A stretch of 15,453 nt of DNA from an uncultured bacterium (GCA_937872185.1 CALMQN010000030.1:1-15453), one strand, 5' to 3'. Shown: positions 7,156 to 14,187, counted from the first letter of the stretch. A program made the numbers and translations. The notes: generated from the letters alone by a model not told the origin.

Positions 7156-7709
7156 TAGATTGTCAGGATATCTTTCTCTTTGGCGCGGAAGATCTCGTCA
7201 ATTTTAAGGTTATATTTTGACATATCATCGTCAATTCCCTTTTCGATGCGCTTCACATCATCTTCGGATAGTTCTTTGGCTTCTTTGCGACGCTTGGCCT
7301 CTTTTAGCGCATCCTGGCGGATATTACGCAGGGCAATGCGCGTTTCTTCAACTTTTTCACTCGCTTGTTTTACCAGCAGCTTACGACGGTCTTCGGTCAG
7401 TGCAGGCACTGGCACGCGGATGATGCGCCCATCGTCACTCGGGTTAAAGCCCATCGATTGATCGGCACGAATGGCGGCATTGATTGCTTGGATGTTACCT
7501 GGATCAAACGGCGTCACCTGCAGCATCTGCGCCTCGGGCGCGGTGATATTGGCAGCTTGGTTCAGTGGCAACAATGTACCATACACTTCAACCTTGATGC
7601 CCTCTAACTGCCCGGGGTGTGCCCGACCGGTGCGCACCTTCTTCAATTCATCTTCAAAATGCATGACGGCCAGTTCAAATTTTTCTTCATAGGGTTTTGT
7701 ATCAAACAT
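7155..7709 (-). CDS. frr: Ribosome recycling factor
   Basis: A 184-residue RRF, which with EF-G splits post-termination ribosomes. Hallmarks are VRTGRAHPG (residues 25-33), VPVPALTEDRRKLLVK in the middle, RNIRQDALKEAKRRKE, and the C-terminal helix ending FRAKEKDILTI. An ATG eight codons upstream (7733) is rejected: the extended -10 box TGC-TATAAT lies between the two, and family members begin close to MFDTKPYEEKF. The ATG at 7709 has no Shine-Dalgarno and is 9 nt after the -10, so translation is probably leaderless. It is the first gene of the frr-uppS-rseP-CPBP-proS operon. pyrH, which usually separates tsf and frr, is missing. Confidence 0.95.
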   Translation of the reverse strand: MFDTKPYEEKFELAVMHFEDELKKVRTGRAHPGQLEGIKVEVYGTLLPLNQAANITAPEAQMLQVTPFDPGNIQAINAAIRADQSMGFNPSDDGRIIRVPVPALTEDRRKLLVKQASEKVEETRIALRNIRQDALKEAKRRKEAKELSEDDVKRIEKGIDDDMSKYNLKIDEIFRAKEKDILTI

Positions 7710-7718
7710 TGTATGTCC

Positions 7719-7727
7719 ATTATAGCA
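7719..7727 (-). promoter_or_regulatory. Extended -10 promoter of the frr operon
   Basis: Minus-strand TGC-TATAAT is a perfect extended -10 box with no good -35, which is usual for this class. Nine nt separate it from the frr ATG. It lies just past the tsf terminator, so the operon gets its own promoter in a 75-bp gap. Confidence 0.75.
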
Positions 7728-7739
7728 AAACACACATCA

Positions 7740-7765
7740 AATAAGCGCCCAGATGGGCGCTTATT
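7740..7765 (-). terminator. Intrinsic terminator of the rpsB-tsf operon
   Basis: A perfect 11-bp stem AATAAGCGCCC/GGGCGCTTATT with a 4-nt loop, followed on the minus strand by the T-rich run TTGATGTGTGTTTTG. It begins 19 bp after the tsf stop. It separates rpsB-tsf from the frr operon. Confidence 0.88.
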
Positions 7766-7784
7766 CTTGTTATCGTCGGTATTT

Positions 7785-8381
7785 CTATTCGTTGACACCC
7801 AGTTCAATGCGCTTGAACTGACGGATGATGATGTTTTCGCCCATTTTACCGATGTTTTCCTTCAAAAATGTCTCGACAGTCATACTGTCGTCCATAATGT
7901 ATGACTGGTTCAGCAGTACTTTTTCAGCAAAGTGCTTTTTGACCTGACCGTCAACAATCTTGTCGGCCATATCAGCTGGCTTGCCATCAGCAATCACCTT
8001 TTCCTTGGCTTCTGCACGAACACGCTCCATTTCAGCAGCTGGAATGTCGGCTTCAGAAATATACGTTGGTGCCATTGATGCAATTTGTAGTGCAATCAGG
8101 TGCGCAAACTCTTTAAAGCCATCTGTGCGTGCAACAAAGTCAGTTTCGCAGTTTACTTCGACCAAGACGCCAATGCGTCCACCGTGAACATAACTGTCGA
8201 TAATGCCTTCGCGGGCTTCGCGGTCACTTTTTTTATCAGCCTTTGTCAGACCTTTTTTGCGAAGCGCCTCTAGCGCTTTATCAAAATCACCACCTGCATC
8301 AACAAGTGCAACCTTGGCATCGGTCAAACCAATACCGGTCAGTTCTTTTAGCTTTTTAATATCGTCAATCGATACGCTCAT
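7785..8381 (-). CDS. tsf: Elongation factor Ts
   Basis: A 198-residue EF-Ts, the nucleotide exchange factor of EF-Tu. The N-terminal UBA-like domain (about 1-50) has LKELTGIGLTDAKVAL and LRKKG. The core motif VEVNCETDFVAR (74-85) is present and a single core subdomain follows, giving the short form seen in Thermus (about 196 residues) rather than the 283-residue E. coli form. The start lies 2 nt after the rpsB stop, with GAGGAG in the last rpsB codons as Shine-Dalgarno, so the pair is coupled as in most bacteria. Confidence 0.97.
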   Translation of the reverse strand: MSVSIDDIKKLKELTGIGLTDAKVALVDAGGDFDKALEALRKKGLTKADKKSDREAREGIIDSYVHGGRIGVLVEVNCETDFVARTDGFKEFAHLIALQIASMAPTYISEADIPAAEMERVRAEAKEKVIADGKPADMADKIVDGQVKKHFAEKVLLNQSYIMDDSMTVETFLKENIGKMGENIIIRQFKRIELGVNE

Positions 8382-8383
8382 TG

Positions 8384-9100
8384 TTATTTCTCCTCTTTGT
8401 CAGCTGTCTTTGCGCTGCCCAGGCCTTCTTTAACTGCACTAGCAACATAGTCAAGTAGCAATTGAATGCCCTTGATCGCGTCGTCGTTACCAGGAATCAC
8501 ATAATCAACGAGCGATGGGTCAGCGTTGGTATCAACCACAGCAACAACAGGAATACCGAGTGTCTTTGCTTCTTTGATCGCATTTGCGTCGCCGATAACG
8601 TCGATGACAAATAACGCACCGGGTTTACCGTTCAGGTCCTTAATGCCACTGTACTTGTCATTCAGTTCATCGATTTCCTCTTGAAAACGTTGCACTTCAA
8701 GCTTGTTGTAGCGCTTTTCAAGATCGCCCGATTCCATGCGCTTTTCAAGATCTTTTAGTTTCTTGATTTGCTGACCAACAGTCGCAACGTTCGTCAGGAT
8801 TCCGCCCAACCATCGTTCAGTCACGTATGGCTGTTTGATTGATTCTGCAGTGCTTTTAACGATTTCTTTGGTGTGTTTTTTGGTACCAACAAACAATACT
8901 TGTTTGCCGTTTGCCGCGACGCGGGTCAAAAATGGCAAGGCCACTTCTAAACCTTCGACGGTCTTAACCAAGTCAATAATGTGACTGTCTTGGCGTTTGC
9001 TATGAATGTATGGCGCCATTTTAGGGTGCCAACGGCTGGTCTTATGACCAAAGTGTACGCCTGCTTCAAGCAAGGCTTTAATATCGACAGATACTGCCAT
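8384..9100 (-). CDS. rpsB: 30S ribosomal protein S2
   Basis: A 238-residue S2 with the family blocks LLEAGVHFGHKTSRWHPKM (residues 11-29), RWLGGILTN, and near the end VVAVVDTNADPSLVDYVIPGNDDAIKGI. The charged insertion QQIKKLKDLEKRMESGDLEKRYNKLE forms the S2 coiled-coil hairpin. The start has Shine-Dalgarno AAAAGGAG (9112-9119) eleven nt upstream, at the end of a structured leader. First gene of the rpsB-tsf operon, divergent from rpmE. Confidence 0.98.
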   Translation of the reverse strand: MAVSVDIKALLEAGVHFGHKTSRWHPKMAPYIHSKRQDSHIIDLVKTVEGLEVALPFLTRVAANGKQVLFVGTKKHTKEIVKSTAESIKQPYVTERWLGGILTNVATVGQQIKKLKDLEKRMESGDLEKRYNKLEVQRFQEEIDELNDKYSGIKDLNGKPGALFVIDVIGDANAIKEAKTLGIPVVAVVDTNADPSLVDYVIPGNDDAIKGIQLLLDYVASAVKEGLGSAKTADKEEK

Positions 9101-9196
9101 AATGTTGTGAACTCCTTTTCGCTTACGCGAATCCTCACCTTCGACCCTGAAATTCAGGAGTTATGTCGAAAGTTGTATCATTTAAAATGTTGTTAC
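9101..9196 (-). promoter_or_regulatory. Structured 5' leader of rpsB, candidate S2 autoregulatory site
   Basis: Between the predicted start site and rpsB the minus strand can form two structures. One is a stem TTCGAC/GTCGAA (9140-9170) enclosing a second stem CCTGA/TCAGG with a 3-nt loop and a 6-nt one-sided bulge. The other is TTCGC-GTAA-GCGAA (9118-9131), with a GNRA tetraloop, whose last bases run into the Shine-Dalgarno. rpsB-tsf operons in several bacteria are repressed by S2 binding to the rpsB leader; that this leader does so is inference from position and structure only. Confidence 0.5.
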
Positions 9197-9202
9197 CTAG
9201 CC

Positions 9203-9231
9203 ATATTAACAGATTGAAGGCGTTCTGTCTA
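9203..9231 (-). promoter_or_regulatory. Candidate rpsB-tsf promoter
   Basis: Minus-strand -35 TAGACA (9226-9231), 17-bp spacer, -10 TAATAT (9203-9208) with a TG one base upstream. The implied start near 9196 gives a leader of about 95 nt. The -10 is imperfect, so a promoter further upstream remains possible. Confidence 0.5.
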
Positions 9232-9323
9232 GGCCCGGACGGCAGGCGCCGACACATGGCAACACGGCCCCGTGCCAGAACTGGCCGGTCTATCAATACA
9301 TGAATAGACACCGCATAGTACCC
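9232..9323. other. GC-rich patch with clustered inverted repeats between the rpsB and rpmE promoters
   Basis: No convincing coding frame. Four small inverted repeats follow one another: CGGC-AGGC-GCCG (9240-9251), CACGG-CC-CCGTG (9263-9274), GCCAG-AA-CTGGC (9274-9285, sharing one base with the previous), and GTCTAT...ATAGAC (9288-9309, 10-nt loop). Base composition is clearly more GC-rich than the flanking A/T-rich promoter DNA. It could be a structured RNA, an extended leader or a protein-binding region; it matches no RNA family I recognise. Confidence 0.4.
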
Positions 9324-9352
9324 TTTACAAAACACCTCAAAACAGATACAAT
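9324..9352 (+). promoter_or_regulatory. rpmE promoter (leaderless configuration)
   Basis: -35 TTTACA (9324-9329), exactly 17 bp spacer, -10 TACAAT (9347-9352). Nine nt separate the -10 from the rpmE ATG at 9362, and no Shine-Dalgarno is present. Confidence 0.75.
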
Positions 9353-9361
9353 AATTCAGAT

Positions 9362-9682
9362 ATGAAAACCAACTTACACCCAACCGATTACCGTCCCGTC
9401 GTATTTAGCGATGACGTGGCTGGGTTTGCGTTTTTGACACAGTCTACTGCGCAGACCAACGACACTATTAAATGGGAAGACGGACAAGAGTACCCACTTG
9501 TGAAAGTCCATATTTCCAGTGCTTCTCACCCGTTCTTTACTGGCGAAGAGAAGATCATCGACACCGAAGGCCGTGTCGACCGCTACAAAGCGAAGTTTGC
9601 CGCTGCTGAAGCACGCAAAGAACAGCTTGCTAGCAAAGCCAAAAAAGCTGCTGCTGTCAAAGCCAAAAAGTCAGCAGAATAA
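9362..9682 (+). CDS. rpmE: 50S ribosomal protein L31, type B
   Basis: A 106-residue L31 of the type B (RpmE2/YtiA) form: KTNLHPTDYRPVVFSDD, STAQTNDTIKWEDGQEYPLVKVHISSASHPFFTG and DTEGRVDRYKAKF are characteristic. There is no cysteine at all, so it is the zinc-independent version. The usual protein ends near residue 80; here an Ala/Lys-rich tail of about 26 residues is added (AKKAAAVKAKK). Tails of this kind bind rRNA in other ribosomal proteins; the role here is not known. It is alone between its own promoter and a terminator. Confidence 0.96.
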   Translation: MKTNLHPTDYRPVVFSDDVAGFAFLTQSTAQTNDTIKWEDGQEYPLVKVHISSASHPFFTGEEKIIDTEGRVDRYKAKFAAAEARKEQLASKAKKAAAVKAKKSAE

Positions 9683-9692
9683 CGACTGCTTT

Positions 9693-9723
9693 AAAAGAGG
9701 CTACCGATGTGTAGTCTCTTTTT
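9693..9723 (+). terminator. Intrinsic terminator of rpmE
   Basis: A 12-bp stem AAAAGAGGCTAC/GTAGTCTCTTTT (one G-U pair, 6-nt loop) running into a T-tract (9719-9723), 10 bp after the rpmE stop. Confidence 0.85.
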
Positions 9724-9726
9724 GTA

Positions 9727-9740
9727 TGTCATAATAGGAG
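9727..9740 (+). promoter_or_regulatory. Candidate prfA extended -10 promoter with adjacent Shine-Dalgarno
   Basis: TGT-CATAAT (9727-9735) resembles an extended -10 box, 9 nt before the prfA ATG, the same distance as at lysS, frr and rpmE. The 9 nt contain AGGAG (9736-9740), a Shine-Dalgarno only 4 nt from the ATG. If transcription starts here the SD would be mostly lost; if it reads through from rpmE the SD would work, though closely spaced. Confidence 0.45.
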
Positions 9741-9744
9741 TAAC

Positions 9745-10815
9745 ATGCCAAAGATTAGCCTGAACATCGACGAACTGCAAACCGAGAAGAATGATCTGGG
9801 TGAGTTTTTGGCACGTCCTGACGCCTATGCCGATGACGACTATACCGCCAAAAACAAACGGTTCACCGAGCTTGACGCAATCTTAGAAAAGGCGAATCTC
9901 CGCAAAAAACTAGAAGCCCAGCTGGTTGAGGCTAAAGATCTTATCGGCGGGGGCGATGATCTGGCCGAAGTTGCAAAATTAGAGGTATCTGATATCGAGT
10001 CGCAGCTTGAAGCGCTTGAAAACGAATTGTTTTTGATGCTTGCCCCTAAAGACCCCAACGACGAAAAAAACGTCATCATCGAAATTCGCGCCGGTGCTGG
10101 CGGTGATGAGGCTAGCCTGTTTGCCGCCGAATTATACCGCATGTATCTGCGCTACTGCGAAACACATTCACTGCGCACCGAAATGATCAACGAATCTGCC
10201 AACGATACCGGTGGATATAAAGAAGTTATTTTTAGCGTCAAGGGCGACTCGCCCTACGCCCAGTTAAAATTTGAATCTGGTGTCCACCGCGTTCAGCGTG
10301 TCCCAGCCACCGAATCACAAGGCCGCATCCACACCAGCACAGTCACGGTTGCTGTCCTTCCGGAAGCCGAAGAAACAGACCTTGAAATTAATCCCGGCGA
10401 CCTAAGAATCGACATTTACCGGTCAGGTGGTCATGGTGGTCAGTCAGTTAATACCACCGACAGCGCCGTGCGCATCACCCACATTCCGTCTGGTCTGGTG
10501 GTCATCAACCAGGATGAAAAGTCACAACTAAAAAACAAAGAAAAAGCCATGTCGGTCCTTCGCAGTCGACTGCTGCAGATCAAAAACGATGCCGAAAATG
10601 CCAAACTTGACGCCGAACGACGCGGGTTGATTGGGTCAGGCGATCGCAGCGAAAAAATTCGCACCTATAACTTCCCCCAAGATCGCATTACCGATCACCG
10701 CATTGGCTATAGTCGCAGCAACATCCCCGTTGCCATGAACGGCGCCATCGAAGATATCATAGAACACTTGCAGGCATATGAACGAGAACTTGCAGCCGCC
10801 AATGCTGGCAATTAA
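9745..10815 (+). CDS. prfA: Peptide chain release factor 1
   Basis: A 356-residue RF1 that ends translation at UAA and UAG. An N-terminal coiled-coil domain (to about residue 105) is followed by the core start [16 protein letters not shown] (112-127). The stop-codon reading tripeptide PAT (187-189) sits in [21 protein letters not shown] marks RF1 as opposed to SPF in RF2. The catalytic GGQ (231-233) lies in [17 protein letters not shown], where the Gln is the target of PrmC methylation. The gene overlaps prmC, the gene for that methylase, as in many bacteria. Confidence 0.98.
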   Translation: MPKISLNIDELQTEKNDLGEFLARPDAYADDDYTAKNKRFTELDAILEKANLRKKLEAQLVEAKDLIGGGDDLAEVAKLEVSDIESQLEALENELFLMLAPKDPNDEKNVIIEIRAGAGGDEASLFAAELYRMYLRYCETHSLRTEMINESANDTGGYKEVIFSVKGDSPYAQLKFESGVHRVQRVPATESQGRIHTSTVTVAVLPEAEETDLEINPGDLRIDIYRSGGHGGQSVNTTDSAVRITHIPSGLVVINQDEKSQLKNKEKAMSVLRSRLLQIKNDAENAKLDAERRGLIGSGDRSEKIRTYNFPQDRITDHRIGYSRSNIPVAMNGAIEDIIEHLQAYERELAAANAGN

Positions 10816-11632
10816 GGACTGGCTGCTTGACGCCTCGCAGCGTCTTAGCAGTACCGGGATTACCAGCGCCCACCTGGACGCCGAGATTATTTTGGCACAC
10901 ACACTTCGTAAAAACCGTACCTACCTACACGGTCACGTTGATGATATATTGACCGCATATGACCAAGAGGTCGCCGACGCCAGGCTAGCGCTCCGCTTGG
11001 ACCGCGTGCCGATTGCCTATATCATTGGGCATAAAGAATTCTATGGTCGACGCTTTACCGTCACTACCGCGACCCTGATCCCTCGTCCCGAATCTGAAGA
11101 TATCGTTGATGTTATCAAAAAACTGGTGCCGAAAAACCTGTCACTCCTTGATGACGGCTACCGTTTGGTTGATGTCGGCACTGGCACGGGCTGCTTGGGC
11201 ATCACTGCTAAATTGGAGCTGCCTGATATCGATGTGACGTTACTCGATATCAGCCCTTACGCATTAAAAGTTGCGGCATCAAATGCATCGCGCCTGAACG
11301 CCGATGTACGCAGCATAAAAAGCGATCTTTTGGCACGGTATCCGTTTAAAGCTGATATGGTCGTCGCCAACCTCCCATACGTCGATCCATCATGGGATCG
11401 TTCACCCGAAACTAATCACGAACCAGACCTGGCACTTTTTGCCGACGACGGGGGTAAAGCCTTAATGATCAAATTGATTAGCCAGGCACCCCAATCGCTA
11501 AGGGCAAATGGGTATCTGCTGCTAGAAGCCGATCCGACTCAGCACGCCGCGCTCATCGATTTTGCACATGGTCACGGATTTCATCTTAAGAAAAAGCTGG
11601 GCTATTGCCTCGCGCTCCAAAAAACAACCTAG
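10802..11632 (+). CDS. prmC: Release factor glutamine methyltransferase PrmC
   Basis: A SAM-dependent methylase that modifies the Gln of the release-factor GGQ motif; the partner RF1 is encoded just upstream. From this start it has 276 residues. Visible are the N-terminal helical domain (WLLDASQRL...DAEIIL), the linker [16 protein letters not shown]...[11 protein letters not shown] motif [11 protein letters not shown], and the substrate-Gln site as NLPY instead of the usual [16 protein letters not shown] follows. Two starts are possible: ATG 10778 (38-nt overlap with prfA) and ATG 10802 (14-nt overlap). Neither has a clear SD; 10802 puts the conserved Trp near position 7 as in E. coli PrmC and is preferred. 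The stop shares CTAG with the convergent gene. Confidence 0.93.
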   Translation: MLAIKDWLLDASQRLSSTGITSAHLDAEIILAHTLRKNRTYLHGHVDDILTAYDQEVADARLALRLDRVPIAYIIGHKEFYGRRFTVTTATLIPRPESEDIVDVIKKLVPKNLSLLDDGYRLVDVGTGTGCLGITAKLELPDIDVTLLDISPYALKVAASNASRLNADVRSIKSDLLARYPFKADMVVANLPYVDPSWDRSPETNHEPDLALFADDGGKALMIKLISQAPQSLRANGYLLLEADPTQHAALIDFAHGHGFHLKKKLGYCLALQKTT

Positions 11633-12438
11633 ATACCGATAGTAACGTCGGCGCCCAGCAGATTTAAAACAATAGGCAGCACGATAATGATACTCAGCGT
11701 GAACAAAATCGGTAGCAACACATCATTAGTACGAATTTTTTGGTGGTGATAATACGAATCGTATGCCTTGTGCAAAATAAATCCAATACACAGCACTGTT
11801 AGCGCTACCCGTGGGAAAATGACGCTCTCAATCCCTAGCGGACGATACGCAACCGTCCAGTGATACGCCAACCAACCCAGTTCCGCGAGAGTTAACCCCC
11901 ATACCAGGCTAAGAAATAATATATGCGTCTCGTCATACGTCGCCAATACGTGGCGGGCGGTTGCATACCCAATCAACCACATAATAATAACTGTGACCGA
12001 TGCTGGCAGCGCATATGAGAGCATAAACAAAGCGGCAACACCGGCAAACAACGCCACTCCTGCCTGTGCGACGATGTAAGCGCGTTTGGCGCGTGGTTTC
12101 AAAAACAGCAGCCAGCCAATATATAACAGGGTTAAACCAATCAGTATCGCCAGCTTCTGCGCAGGCTCAGCCGCACTGATATATGTGGTATATAAAAACA
12201 CAACCAGGCTGATGCTGACGATAAAATCGACTAGGTTTGCCTGAATGTTTACAAACCAATAACGCGGTCGCACTGCCAAAACACGCCACTTACTCAGCAG
12301 CACCAACCCAACCGCGGGCCATGGTGATTCAGTTGCACGGATGACCAACACAACGGCAATCGCTAGCGCGATGTTTAGTCCCATGTAGATGACCTCACTC
12401 AAAAACGAGCGTCGTCGAACAATTTTCAAAAATTCCAT
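11629..12438 (-). CDS. Polytopic membrane protein of unknown function
   Basis: Not recognised. A 269-residue, very hydrophobic protein with about eight or nine predicted membrane segments. The first follows a short basic N-terminus (KIVRRR); others lie near residues 68-87, 95-112, 121-162 (two), 171-193, 204-223 and 240-262. Loops carry Arg/Lys-rich stretches (KPRAKRAY; KAYDSYYHHQKIRTND). No catalytic or transporter signature is visible. An ATG 18 codons upstream (12492) is rejected: it lies inside the LCP coding end and upstream of an extended -10 box. From 12438 the leader is 9 nt or less with no Shine-Dalgarno. It follows the LCP gene by 34 bp on the same strand and might take part in envelope polymer work, but this is only neighbourhood inference. 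Confidence 0.8.
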   Translation of the reverse strand: MEFLKIVRRRSFLSEVIYMGLNIALAIAVVLVIRATESPWPAVGLVLLSKWRVLAVRPRYWFVNIQANLVDFIVSISLVVFLYTTYISAAEPAQKLAILIGLTLLYIGWLLFLKPRAKRAYIVAQAGVALFAGVAALFMLSYALPASVTVIIMWLIGYATARHVLATYDETHILFLSLVWGLTLAELGWLAYHWTVAYRPLGIESVIFPRVALTVLCIGFILHKAYDSYYHHQKIRTNDVLLPILFTLSIIIVLPIVLNLLGADVTIGI

Positions 12439-12447
12439 TGTCTTTAC

Positions 12448-12456
12448 AGTATACCA
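12448..12456 (-). promoter_or_regulatory. Extended -10 promoter of the membrane protein gene
   Basis: Minus-strand TGG-TATACT, 9 nt before the ATG at 12438, inside the 34-bp gap after the LCP gene. No good -35 is seen. The spacing repeats the arrangement of lysS, frr and rpmE. Confidence 0.6.
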
Positions 12457-12472
12457 TGCCGTGCGGGGGTGG

Positions 12473-14098
12473 CTACTCCTGGGCAGCGCCAATAATAATC
12501 ACAAAATCGGCCTCTGCGCTGCCAAGAACCGGTGGTGCAGTCGTTTTAACCGTCACACCAAAACGCTCAGCAAGTTTTGCAGCTGTTACTGTGTTGCCCT
12601 CACCTATCTTATATATCTCGACACTGGCATATGTTCCCGCAGGTGCGTTATCAACCAGCCCAACAGTAAAGCCGGCATCTGTTAACTTATCCGCCTCAGT
12701 CTGACCAACACCAGCGACACCACTTCCGTTAAGCACAACAATGTTCGCACTTTCACGCGTCACAGGATCGCTCGTAAGATTCTTTTGAACATAGGCTTGA
12801 ATTGCAGTAAAGTCGTCAATGCCGGCAACTGGCCGGACGATACTCTGACCGTTATAACTGCCCGTCGTCACCAGCGGCGAATCTTCGTCAACCAGTGTCA
12901 GCGATATGATATCGGCCGAATTAATATCACTGCCCAGCGACATCAACGTGCGAATTTCTTTGGTTTCAACATTGGTACGCAGGTTGTTGCCCAGCGCATC
13001 AATAAGGCCGGTCACCGCACCAAGATTCGATAACGTTCCGGCACTCAGTGCCTTTTCGCGCAGTGCCTGAATAATCTTTTGTTGGTTTTTCTCGCGGTCA
13101 AAGTTACCACCAGGCAGCCCATATCCACCAGCAGCATTACGTGCGCGGGCCAATGCTAGGGCATGCTCGCCGTCCAAATGTGCAACTTCACCCTTATCGT
13201 ATTTCACGTAGTAACATTTAAAGTTACATTTCCAGTCAAAGTTCCGATCCAAGATACCATTAGGATCAGGCGTTTCAATGGTGACATCAACACCGCCAAC
13301 CGCATCGACTGCCTCAATAACGGCAGTGAAGTTAAGGTGTATATAGTACTGCGTATCAACGCCAAGGATATTCTTTACCTGTGCCTGCAAGGCCGCAGCA
13401 CCAGCTGCTTCATCTGCTCCGTCGTCTGATGCGCACGAATATGCTGCGTTCAATTTGCCTTGGTTGCCGACCCAACAGGTGTCTTGATACGTCACCCACA
13501 AATCACGAGGCAAGCTTAGCATATAGGCATTTTTATTAACCTGGTCAACACTCAACAACATGATCGAATCAGTCAGGTTAGCGCCACCATGCGTTCCGCC
13601 GGCATCATCTTCGGCAGTCCCAAAGATCACGAAGTTGCTGCGGCCGTTGGCGTCTGTTTTAAGTGGCTGGTTTTGTACAATATCGAAAATACTACCCTTT
13701 AAGATGTTCTGACTCGCGCCCAAAAACTTAACGCCAAGATATGCGCCAACGCCAAGCGCCGCGATAAGCAGCAAAATAAAGAACCACTTAACAATCCGCT
13801 TTGCTTTACTGCGTGGTTTGGCCTGTTTCTCTAAGCGGCGACGCTGTCGTTTCGATAGTTTAGGTGCGTCATCACCGTTATCAATTTCGCGTAGCGAATC
13901 ATCAATATCAGAACGGCCAATGCCCATCCCAGGGCGTGGACGACCAACCGTTTCGCGAACGGCATCATCTTCGGTGTGAAGCGAGCGGTCAATCGGCTCT
14001 ACCTCAAGTCCCGATCGCTTCATATCATGAAGCTCACCCAATTGGCTACCAGTACGGCGAGGCACAAAGCCGTCGATTGAAGGTCGTTTATCTTTCAT
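12473..14098 (-). CDS. LytR-CpsA-Psr (LCP) family protein with C-terminal LytR_C domain
   Basis: A 541-residue membrane-anchored protein. A long charged cytoplasmic N-terminus (1-103, ending in KRQRRRLEKQAK) is followed by one transmembrane helix (about 104-125), an extracellular LCP domain (about 153-355) and a LytR_C domain (about 451-541, ANIVVLNGSGVAGVGQ...). LCP hallmarks are LTDSIML (175-181), SLPRDLW (195-201), HLDGEHALALARARN (307-321) and NFDREKNQQKIIQAL (332-346), with the Asp/Arg residues that hold the prenyl-pyrophosphate. Such enzymes transfer glycopolymers from the undecaprenyl carrier to peptidoglycan or protein, linking it to uppS here. Cys208, Cys222, Cys291 and Cys295 might form disulfides outside the cell. 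An ATG at 14143 is rejected because it lies upstream of the promoter. Confidence 0.94.
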   Translation of the reverse strand: MKDKRPSIDGFVPRRTGSQLGELHDMKRSGLEVEPIDRSLHTEDDAVRETVGRPRPGMGIGRSDIDDSLREIDNGDDAPKLSKRQRRRLEKQAKPRSKAKRIVKWFFILLLIAALGVGAYLGVKFLGASQNILKGSIFDIVQNQPLKTDANGRSNFVIFGTAEDDAGGTHGGANLTDSIMLLSVDQVNKNAYMLSLPRDLWVTYQDTCWVGNQGKLNAAYSCASDDGADEAAGAAALQAQVKNILGVDTQYYIHLNFTAVIEAVDAVGGVDVTIETPDPNGILDRNFDWKCNFKCYYVKYDKGEVAHLDGEHALALARARNAAGGYGLPGGNFDREKNQQKIIQALREKALSAGTLSNLGAVTGLIDALGNNLRTNVETKEIRTLMSLGSDINSADIISLTLVDEDSPLVTTGSYNGQSIVRPVAGIDDFTAIQAYVQKNLTSDPVTRESANIVVLNGSGVAGVGQTEADKLTDAGFTVGLVDNAPAGTYASVEIYKIGEGNTVTAAKLAERFGVTVKTTAPPVLGSAEADFVIIIGAAQE

Positions 14099-14111
14099 AA
14101 ATACTCGTACT

Positions 14112-14140
14112 ATTATACCTAATTTTGACACTATTTTGAA
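14112..14140 (-). promoter_or_regulatory. Promoter of the LCP gene
   Basis: Minus-strand -35 TTCAAA (14135-14140), 17-bp spacer, -10 TATAAT (14112-14117). The -10 ends 13 nt before the ATG, so the leader would be about 6 nt with no Shine-Dalgarno. Confidence 0.7.
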
Positions 14141-14187
14141 CACTAAAAATCATAAGCTCGTTACTATCCCCCTGTCCTTAAACCGTG

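Noticed and set aside
7710-7733. N-terminal extension of RRF from the ATG at 7733
   Set aside because: It contains the TGC-TATAAT promoter element; RRF proteins start near MFDTKPYEEKF.
9232-9323. tRNA, tmRNA, SRP RNA or RNase P RNA in the GC-rich patch
   Set aside because: No T-loop GGTTCGA block, no SRP or RNase P conserved core, and the stems do not form a cloverleaf.
9135-9383. 82-codon minus-strand reading frame across the rpsB-rpmE gap
   Set aside because: No recognisable domain, covers both promoters and the inverted repeats, and overlaps the start of rpmE. Better explained as non-coding.
14099-14143. N-terminal extension of the LCP protein from the ATG at 14143
   Set aside because: The -35/-10 pair at 14112-14140 lies inside it, so this ATG would be outside the transcript.
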